From: Pilatotrama ljubarskyi
Lineage: Eukaryota > Basidiomycota > Agaricomycetes > Polyporales > Polyporaceae
Direction: 5' to 3'
Length of the DNA: 15,882 nt
NCBI GenBank assembly: GCA_022385805.1
Contig: MU277771.1
Coordinates: 65,730-81,611 of the forward strand
Positions 8,809 through 14,932 of the stretch are shown one piece after another. Each line of letters begins with the position of its first letter. The first letter of the stretch is position 1. Under the pieces are notes generated by a model. That model worked only from the letters and a program-made list of their open reading frames with translations. It made no database searches and was not told the DNA's origin. Made by a program: the position numbers and the translations under genes.

Positions 8809-8824
8809 CTTATACCCCAATTGG
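8809..8824 (-). promoter_or_regulatory. Possible promoter of the antisense gene
   Basis: On the minus strand CCAAT (8824-8820, inside CCAATTGG) is followed by TATAAG (8814-8809), about 54 bp upstream of the ATG at 8755 and 82 bp upstream of the ATG at 8727. Plausible core promoter inside the retroelement, just next to the 3' LTR. No expression evidence. Confidence 0.4.
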
Positions 8825-8886
8825 TTTTTGACCCTGCACTGAATTCCTGGTTCCCAGAGTCATGTGACAGCCCTCGGGGGCTCGGG

Positions 8887-8902
8887 CCTAGGTGGGAGGC
8901 AC
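8887..8902 (+). other. Likely polypurine tract region before the 3' LTR
   Basis: A G-rich stretch (GGTGGGAGGCAC at 8891-8902) directly precedes the LTR start TGTCATGC. This is where the plus-strand primer of an LTR element must lie. Assigned by position and purine content. Confidence 0.55.
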
Positions 8903-8938
8903 TGTCATGCTCTGTGCCACCAGAGGGTGTGATCTCCA

Positions 8939-8962
8939 CCAGAACTCCCATGGGAGTTCTGG
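8939..8962. repeat. Perfect 24-bp palindrome in U3
   Basis: Arms CCAGAACTCC and GGAGTTCTGG with spacer CATG, which is self-complementary, so all 24 bp are palindromic. Same place in U3 as in the other Fam1 LTRs, with both arms changed in step. Confidence 0.75.
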
Positions 8963-9145
8963 ACGAGACTTCCTTGGATGTCCGCACTTTTCTTACTTAG
9001 TATCCTTTGAGATCTTTTCCCTTTGACATCATATCTCTTCTTATCAGTTTATCCCTTTCCTTGTCTTGCATCACTAGGCCTCAGAGTTATCAGAAGTCCA
9101 ACGCCTATGATGTAAGGCCTTTTCTTATTTGTTAGGGTTACTTAG

Positions 9146-9189
9146 TATAAATAGCGCGCTGGAAGTAGCCTTCGCCTCAGTTCAGACAC
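9146..9189 (+). promoter_or_regulatory. LTR promoter of the truncated element
   Basis: TATAAATA (9146-9153) lies 33 bp upstream of the A at 9179 in TCAGTTCAGACAC. The predicted transcript 5' end is AGTTCAGACAC, so the matching primer site would be GTGTCTGAACT. Confidence 0.6.
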
Positions 9190-9346
9190 CTTGTTACTTC
9201 TCGTTACTCTCTCACTTACTTATCGCGCTACTCCTGTACTTACCTCCCATCAACCCACCCCTCCTTTTCCTCCTTCCCTCCTGCTCGGAACTCTGTTTGT
9301 TCCTCCTTTGGGCTCTCAAAACCTTGTTGGTGAACTCCAGTAAATA

Positions 9347-9401
9347 GGGGACACTAGACGAGGCCGCTCAGGGCGTTACTAATAGTGTCGCTGAAGTCCC
9401 C
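9347..9401 (+). other. Conserved LTR hairpin, truncated element
   Basis: Outer arms GGGGAC (9347-9352) and GTCCCC (9396-9401) pair fully. The inner hairpin (9372-9392) has arm GGCG-TT-ACT, loop AAT, arm AGT-GT-CGCT. The three pairs next to the loop differ from Fam1 on both sides. Confidence 0.7.
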
Positions 9402-9467
9402 ACCCCTGTGTCGTAGCCAAAACTCCTTCAGACCTTCCTCAGAACTCCCATCTCCACTCTGTCCACC

Positions 9468-10082
9468 TGTTACATCCTGTGCACCCACCTTCTTCTCCAA
9501 TTTAACTCCGCATTTTCCGGACTTAACTCCGGCCATTAACTCCGCACTTTCCAGACCTAACTCTGGACTTATTTTCCCATTCTGACTTCACTAATTCTTC
9601 CCATACTTGTACTCCGCTTTTCCGGAGTTTCACTCCGCATTTTTGGACTACAACTCCGCTTTTTCTCCAAAGTTCAGTCTTATGTCTCAGATTGCACCAT
9701 TCCTCCACAATAGGCTTATTGTCTTCATCCTGGAACCCTCTTCCGTCCTTCTCCTTATTGTTTGCGTTCACAATAAGGCTTACTTCTATATATACCGAGC
9801 TGATATGTCGTAGCTACTCAGTTCGGATACTTGTTGTACTTCTTGTCATTGGCGTGATCCTGCAATCAACTTGTGTCTTATCCTCAATTTCGCTCCTTGT
9901 CTCCAAGTCCGCAACAACTCTGGGACGTACTCCACCCCCAGAAGGTTCTCAGGCGCGTTGCTAATAGCTTCGCGAAAGTCCTCACCTTGCTGTGCCTCCG
10001 TCCGAACATTCTCAACTCCGAAGTCCGCATTTTTGAAGTCTGCACCCTCAACTCCGGACTTAACGCCAGCACGTCCCTAACA
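9468..10082 (+). repeat. Fam2 solo LTR, copy B (615 bp)
   Basis: It starts TGTTACATCC and ends CCCTAACA. Target duplication CCACC at 9463-9467 and 10083-10087. It lies 27 bp (including the duplication) from the end of the Fam1-type LTR. Shorter than copy A because it has one unit of the 22-bp repeat and lacks the stretch that holds the outer 5' arm of the hairpin. Its promoter has TATATATA (9787-9794) 33 bp upstream of AGTTCGGATAC (9820-9830). Confidence 0.93.
9954..9974 (+). other. Conserved LTR hairpin (inner part only), Fam2 copy B
   Basis: Arm CGCG-TT-GCT, loop AAT, arm AGC-TT-CGCG, the same as copy A. The outer 3' arm GTCCTC follows but the matching 5' arm has been deleted. Confidence 0.6.
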
Positions 10083-10109
10083 CCACCGGTTGTGGCACAC
10101 GTCCTAACA

Positions 10110-11265
10110 ATTCACAGAATTGAACCCTCAACCTCCTGGAAACATACAAATGCATAATAACCTTAACAGTGTTACCACTGAATCATAGGCTCTTAAAAAC
10201 CTTACATAGCTAACAGTATATCATACCCTCATACAAATCGGGACTTACAGAGATTTGTGGAGCGCCTCCTCCCTGCAGTACTATATGAGCATTTCATTGA
10301 TCATTGTATTAGTTGCAGCCTTCATTATAGATATACTAGGTGTGCCATTTACTCTTAAAATAAATATGACTTGATTGCTTGTTGGCTATGTGGTTTGATC
10401 TACAGATAGCTCCTGATAGTCACTCTCTAGTCACCATCCCAGTCACCCACCAGTACTCCCATTAGTCACTATTGATTCATTGATTCACCATAATGATTTA
10501 TGCATATTGATCAAGTATCTGTGGCAGTGCACAAACACTCTCTGTTGAAGTAACTATTATTGACTATTTACTTAACTATTGAGTTTGACTGTTAGTGGCT
10601 GTGGATATTACTAGCAGCTATTTGAGTACTATGAGGACGTCGTCCCTTGGAGTGGGGTGCCTGGAGTAGGGGACTTGGGAGGTGGGACAGGAGGAGGAGA
10701 GGGACAGTGGTGCTGGAGGGGATGGGAGATGCTTAGTCAGCAGGACGAGGACGAGGGAGACACTCATGTACACATAAACTCCAGGATTGCAACAGCTCAG
10801 GTCACGGATAGACTGGGTCATTTGGGCTTGTCTCTTTTTATCGTGCTGAGGTCGTGCCGTACATATACAGACTGACTACAGATAGATGGCTCCAACACCA
10901 AGAGTAGGCATCTTATATGTCTTCACAGAGACAGCCAATTAGAAGTGCATTGAAGAGATAGCTTAGGCAGAAGTAATAGATTGGCTTTGCAAAAGAGTAA
11001 GAACAGTGTGATTGAACAGAGGAAGGTGTGTCCATAGTTACAAAAAGTTTGAGGAAGGGTCATAAACAACATCTGAGGGCTACCATATCAGGACAGTTCA
11101 AAATAATTGCAGATATTGGTTCAGAATATATCTTAACAATTCTCACTGGGGTTCAATTCCCATGTTAACACACTTTATTTTATAACAGGTTTCTGTCTGT
11201 TTTCAGCATTTCCAGATGCAGGCCCAGATTTCTGTGCAAGGTCTGGCTTCAGGCATGGATTGAGG
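10110..11265. other. AT-rich stretch with no gene recognised
   Basis: No convincing coding frame and no element with matching ends. It holds a G-rich tract (10654-10702) and two tRNA B-box-like words: GGTTCAATTCC around 11154-11164 (plus) and GGGTTCAATTC on the minus strand around 10117-10127. Four AGTCAC words cluster at about 10417-10468. Possibly the remains of unrelated transposons. Confidence 0.55.
10654..10702 (+). other. G-rich tract, possible G-quadruplex
   Basis: Runs of three or four G at 10654, 10669, 10677, 10684 and 10700. Three consecutive runs have 4-nt loops; a fourth needs a longer loop (11 or 13 nt). Weak candidate. Confidence 0.3.
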
Positions 11266-11550
11266 TACAGTGCTGGACAATCAAAGTGGACATTTTTGGT
11301 CGACATTTTTTGCTGTACACCAGAACTACTGGAATAGATGCACATTGAGTATACGGTCATTTTGAATCTTGTCTGAGCAAAAACTATTGAGCCGATCAGC
11401 CCAAAATCCCAGATTTGTACTTTTAGACCCTGTTAAGTACCGTGCGGGGGTAAGACCGGAATCCCGGAGGCCGGAAGACGGAAGGCCGATATCGGACCGG
11501 AAGGGTCCGATCGGAACCCGGTCGGAGTCCACACGGTACTTGGGGTATGG

Positions 11551-11603
11551 AGAGGACTCGCGAAACTATTAGTAACGCACTTCGAGAGTCGACGGAGTCC
11601 TCT
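11551..11603 (-). other. Conserved LTR hairpin, Fam3
   Basis: On the minus strand the outer arms AGAGGACTC and GAGTCCTCT pair over 9 bp. The inner hairpin (11578-11560) has arm GCG-TT-ACT, loop AAT, arm AGT-TT-CGC. This is the most complete form in the window, in the most diverged LTR. Confidence 0.75.
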
Positions 11604-11888
11604 AATTTACGGAGGAATATACGATTATGTAATCGGACCGAAAGCGGACCGATGTCGGAGGCCGGTCGGAGACCGGCGGTAGAAGTCGAAGGGGCAAAGT
11701 GCTGGTTACCAGAGGACAAGTCACGAAGGACTTATCTTAGTAGTGTCGGAAGTCGGACTGTGATCGGACCGGAGTCGGAGTCGGATCGGACCGGAGATCA
11801 GAGGACGGAATGTTATTCCGGAGGATCAACAAATGGGTGAAGGACAGGGGACCGAAGAGTTGTACCAGCAGATCAAGTGGTTAGCGAG

Positions 11889-11933
11889 ATATCTGAACTA
11901 AAGAGCTACCCTATAGAATCCGAAGCTTATATA
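11889..11933 (-). promoter_or_regulatory. Fam3 LTR promoter
   Basis: Minus-strand TATATAAG (11933-11926) lies 34 bp upstream of the A at 11899 in TTAGTTCAGATAT. If Fam3 also self-primes, its primer site should be ATATCTGAACT. Confidence 0.55.
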
Positions 11934-12546
11934 GTAAGAAGTAAGTAAGGTTCAGGTTTGTAAGGAGTGACTGCGGAGGGGAGCTCGGAGGTCAGATCAC
12001 GTGGAGTACGGTGCGGGTTAGTCTCATCGCCGATGATGACAAGTGAGTCTCGGAGTGGTCTCGGAGTCCGATCGGTCCGATCGGGTTCCGAAAGGTGCCA
12101 GACCGGAAGGGTCCACACGGGCGCTAACAGACCCCCAAAATATTGGCCATCTCTAAAAAGTTGTGGAAAAGACTTCAAAGTAGTGTTTTTGTGCTCCTTT
12201 ATCTTTTTGAGCAGAATCCCAGTATCAGACTGGGCAAAGACAAATCCATTCGGGCAGGGAAGGCCTTTTGTTTTAGGCTTGACACCTGGTAAAGCAATGA
12301 GGCTTTGGCATCAATCCTTCCAATGTCAGCCTTGACATTAGTGCTTAATGACTTGTTGTCGACTTGTTTCATGTGCAACAATACGTTGTTTCAACACTAT
12401 ACGTCTCCTGTGGGACACCTTGGGGCAAAATATGACTCTAGCCTCACACACGCGGGTGGTTAGATGGCTTGACTTACTGTGTTGATGTGTAAGTGCTGGA
12501 AATAGGCACATAAATCTTGCTCAAAACACTGGCCACCCCAAAAATT

Positions 12547-12549
<3 letters not shown>

Positions 12550-12581
<32 letters not shown>
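12550..12581 (+). repeat. Poly(A) tract, 32 bp
   Basis: An uninterrupted run of A inside the Tc1/mariner-like element. No LINE or SINE body is visible next to it, so it is best called a mononucleotide microsatellite. Its exact length is prone to sequencing error. Confidence 0.9.
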
Positions 12582-12582
<1 letters not shown>

Positions 12583-12877
12583 ACTTTGAAGTTGTGTTTA
12601 GCCACTCTGAACATAATTCTAAAGTCAGAATTGCCAAGAAAAATGTGCTCAAGCGCCACCCGACTTGTCGACTTTGGCTGTCCGGCACTATATGGTCAAT
12701 GTCTGTCACATTGGGTAGGAGTCTGCCATTTCAGACACAGAACCGGTATCTGGTTTGTCTGAGTGTGAATGGTCTCATGCTGGCTTGTGATTGCAATTGA
12801 TGGACTGATGACTATTACTAGAAGGTTACATATAGTTTAGTTGTCACGACCCGTGCCACCAGGGAGTGTGACCTCCG

Positions 12878-12901
12878 CCAGAACCCCAGCAGGAGTTCTG
12901 G
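12878..12901. repeat. U3 palindrome, right Fam1 LTR
   Basis: Arms CCAGAACCCC and GGAGTTCTGG with spacer AGCA; one mismatch. Equivalent to 2930-2953, with the third base of one arm and its partner changed together. Confidence 0.6.
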
Positions 12902-13085
12902 ACGGGACTTCCTCGGACGTCCGTGCTTTCCTTCCTTAGTAGTCTTCGCGCTTTTTCTTCGTTGACATCATATCTCTTCTTATCAGTTTATCCCTTTCCC
13001 TTGTCTTGCATCACTAGGCCTCGGAGTTCCTGGAACTCCGACGACTATGACGTAGGGCCCTTCCTTATCTGTCGGGGCCACTTAG

Positions 13086-13120
13086 TATAAATAGCCGAGC
13101 TGGTAGTAGCATTTGCCTCA
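13086..13120 (+). promoter_or_regulatory. LTR promoter: TATA box and predicted start
   Basis: TATAAATA (13086-13093) lies 34 bp upstream of the A at 13120 in CCTCAGTTCGGACAC. TCAGTT fits an initiator. The start is chosen at this A because the next 11 nt are the exact complement of 13432-13442. Confidence 0.7.
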
Positions 13121-13288
13121 GTTCGGACACCTTGTTATTACCTCGTTGCTACCTCTTCGTTATCTCGTTACTTCTCGGCTTACCCTCGGTCCCCTCTGTG
13201 CCTATCCGCAATACACTTCCTCTCCTTCCGTAACTCCGTCAGAACTCTGTCTCTCCCCCGCCTCCTTGCCAGTGCCCTCTTGTAAATA

Positions 13289-13343
13289 GAGGACACTAGA
13301 CGAGATCGCTCAGGGCGTTGTTAATAACTTCGCCGAAGTCCCC
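13289..13343 (+). other. Conserved LTR hairpin, right Fam1 LTR
   Basis: Outer arms GAGGAC (13289-13294) and GTCCCC (13338-13343), one mismatch caused by a G-to-A difference from the left copy. The inner hairpin (13314-13334) is the same as in the left copy. It lies in the transcribed part, about 170-220 nt after the predicted start. Confidence 0.68.
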
Positions 13344-13431
13344 ACCCCCCGTGCTGTAGCCGGACTCCGTCCGGAACTCCGGAACTCCGGAACTTCGTCT
13401 GCTCGCCGACTACGGCACGCGTTCTAACAGT

Positions 13432-13442
13432 GTGTCCGAACT
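13432..13442 (+). other. Predicted self-primer binding site, right Fam1 copy
   Basis: GTGTCCGAACT starts 2 nt after the LTR and is the exact complement of the predicted transcript 5' end AGTTCGGACAC (13120-13130). A second word, ACTGAGG (13446-13452), is the complement of CCTCAGT (13116-13122), which straddles the start site. No tRNA 3'-end complement starting TGG is seen. Confidence 0.75.
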
Positions 13443-13460
13443 CACACTGAGGGTCTCGTC

Positions 13461-14894
13461 ATGTCCACGGAACCCGAAGGTGCTTGGTCCGGATTCACTG
13501 CACGCCGCATTTGGGTCTCAACCCAGAACTCCACCCCCGTCACTCCTACGCGTCCCGCGGGTTCCCAGAACATCCTTGACGTTTCCACTCAATCTCCCCT
13601 GGCCGAGTCACATGTCGGATCTCCGGCGACGGGCCCGTCCCGCCTGCCCGGAGCTCCACTTCTCGGTTTCCCCGACCCTACCCAAGCCCCTGCCCCGACT
13701 CCTCTGAACCCGCGGACGTCCCCTAACAACCCCTTCCTGTCTCCACGAGCAGCTAGCGCGCCTGCCGATCCAGTCCCAAAACCCCGTGATCCACCTCCTC
13801 ATCTTCCCACTCTTTCTGCTCCGTATTCCGACCCCCAATGGGAACTGGCCCAGGCGATGCTGCTCCTCGCGCAGACCCTCCGGGTTACCCAGGCCTCCTC
13901 CACTGTGTCTTCCGGAACTCTGTCATTATCCGAACGGAACAACGTCTGGGAGCCCAACCAGTTCGACGGGTCGGATCCCTCAAAACTCTGTTCATTTTTC
14001 ACGCAGTTGGAGTTGGTCTTCAAGGCTCGCCCTAGGACGTTCGATACCGATGAGAAGAAAGTCACCTACGCCATTTCCTACCTCAAGGGGATGGCCCTCG
14101 CCTGGTTCGAACTGTACCTCCTAGAGCACGAGTCGGATAACCCGCCGGAATTCCTGCACTCCTACGAGGTGTTTCAGGAGGAACTCCGGGTCAACTTCGG
14201 TCTGTATAATGTCACCGGACAGGCTGAACACGACCTCGAGAACCTCCGGATGGCGGATAACCAACGGATCGCGAAGTACATCACTCAGTTCAATCGGCTC
14301 GCGACGCAAGTCCGCTGGGGAAGGGCGGCCCTCCGTTACCAGTTCTACAAGGGTCTTCTGGCGTGCCTTAAGGACCGGATCTCCGAGGTTGGAAAGCCTG
14401 ACTCCCTGGAGGAGCTCTGGAACCTTGTGCAATCCCTGGACCACTGTTAATGGGAACGCAAGGCGGAGCAAGCTCGGGAATCTTCGGGAGGTCATAAGTC
14501 GTCGTCTTCGGCCTCTGTGAAGACCACTCCGGAATCCCGGTCCACTCCCTACACCAAAGCCAGTTCCCCCGCCGGGACCTCCCAGTCCGCTTCTTCCGCC
14601 GCCCCTCGGAACTCCTCGTCTCCATCCTCGTCTGCTACGACCCCAGCTAAGCAACCCTCCAAGCCCTACTCTGATAAGCTGGGTAAGGATGGGAAGCTTA
14701 CGCAAGAGGAACGGCAGTGTCGGCTCGCCAACAATCTATGCCTCTTCTGCGGAGGTCCGGGGCACGTGTCCGTGAACTGTCCAAAGAAGACGGCGCCCCC
14801 AGCTAAGGGCCGCGCTGCTCAGGCCTCCGAGTCTGCGGAACCTCCGTCGGAAGTCCAGTCGGACTCCGAGCCTGTGGAGGAGTCAAAAAACTAG
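13461..14894 (+). CDS. gag: Gag (capsid/nucleocapsid), right copy, one in-frame stop
   Basis: ATG at 13461 opens a 477-codon frame that ends at TAG 14892-14894, just after the slippery site. It has a Pro/Ser-rich N terminus (about 1-150), a capsid-like Gag domain (about 155-325), a Ser/Pro/Lys linker and a single CCHC knuckle at residues 427-440 (C-x2-C-x4-H-x4-C). The domain order and total length are usual for chromovirus Gag. A TAA at 14448-14450 (codon 330) falls where related proteins seem to carry an aromatic residue before WERKAEQAR; the left copy has the same TAA. A 329-residue product without the knuckle would be made unless the stop is read through. Thr at residue 86 differs from Met in the left copy. 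The leader between LTR and ATG is only about 30 nt and holds the primer site. Confidence 0.9.
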
Positions 14895-14932
14895 TCAGCA
14901 GTCCTCTGCCATCCGTGTCTGGTGAGGACTGC
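14885..14932 (+). promoter_or_regulatory. Predicted -1 ribosomal frameshift signal, right copy
   Basis: Gag-frame codons TCA AAA AAC TAG contain the heptamer A AAA AAC (14885-14891). A 6-nt spacer (14892-14897) precedes stem arms GCAGTCCTC (14898-14906) and GAGGACTGC (14924-14932), a perfect 9-bp stem with a 17-nt loop. Loop TGCC (14907-14910) could pair with GGCA at about 14945-14948 to make a pseudoknot, but that is weak. Protease follows in the -1 frame. Confidence 0.78.

Larger units (their letters stand above)
5189..10109 (+). mobile_element. 5'-truncated, decayed Tf1/sushi-type Ty3/gypsy element with antisense gene
   Basis: It begins inside reverse transcriptase and runs through RNase H, integrase and chromodomain (to 7530), an antisense gene (8727-7668), a purine-rich tract and a Fam1-type 3' LTR (8903-10109) that holds a nested Fam2 solo LTR. 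The sequences outside the LTR (GGCAC before, ATTCA after) do not match. That fits a 3' LTR still joined to its element, not a solo LTR. The 5' LTR, gag, protease and most of RT are missing. Whether it belongs to the same family as the two Fam1 half-elements cannot be tested, because their visible coding parts do not overlap with it; only the LTRs can be compared. Confidence 0.85.
8903..10109 (+). repeat. Fam1-type 3' LTR (plus), split by Fam2 solo LTR copy B
   Basis: It starts TGTCATGCTCTGTGCCACC and ends GTCCTAACA. Its two parts, 8903-9467 and 10088-10109, join to a 587-bp LTR once the nested Fam2 LTR and one CCACC copy are removed. It is clearly related to the Fam1 LTRs, with a TATA box, start motif, hairpin and U3 palindrome in the same order, but is more diverged. 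Confidence 0.88.
11431..12129 (-). repeat. Fam3 solo LTR (699 bp)
   Basis: Ends are TGTTA and TAACA, and the target duplication GACCC flanks it at 11426-11430 and 12130-12134. Orientation is minus, from the TATA box and the hairpin. It is rich in CGGACCGG-like words and is only distantly similar to Fam1 and Fam2, apart from the promoter architecture and hairpin. No coding sequence. Confidence 0.92.
11268..12690. mobile_element. Tc1/mariner-like DNA element, no transposase, split by Fam3 LTR
   Basis: Terminal inverted repeats match at 20 of 25 positions: the left end starts CAGTGCTGGACAATCAAAG, the right end read inward starts TAGTGCCGGACAGCCAAAG. Both ends are flanked by TA (11266-11267 and 12691-12692), the target used by Tc1/mariner transposases. 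Without the nested LTR and its duplication it is about 719 bp, and I see no transposase frame, so it is non-autonomous or decayed. An inner inverted pair near 12169-12188 and 12573-12591 (ACTTCAAAGT and its complement) may be sub-terminal repeats. Confidence 0.68.
12842..13429 (+). repeat. 5' LTR of right Fam1 element (588 bp)
   Basis: It starts TGTCACGACCCG and ends TTCTAACA. It is 22 bp longer than the left copy because of an extra CT-rich, partly duplicated stretch around 13144-13170. Differences from the left LTR are common up to about 13250 and nearly absent from there to the LTR end. Confidence 0.93.

Noticed and set aside
10541..10899. Possible Copia-type LTR (TGTTGAAG to CTCCAACA)
   Set aside because: The flanking 5-mers (CTCTC and CCAAG) do not match and no promoter or primer features were recognised.
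12550..12581. Poly(A) tract as the tail of a LINE or SINE
   Set aside because: No retroposon body or target duplication beside it, and it lies inside the ends of the Tc1/mariner-like element.
13430..13450. tRNA primer binding site after the 5' LTR
   Set aside because: No TGG-initiated tRNA 3'-end complement is visible. The exact complement to the transcript start fits better.
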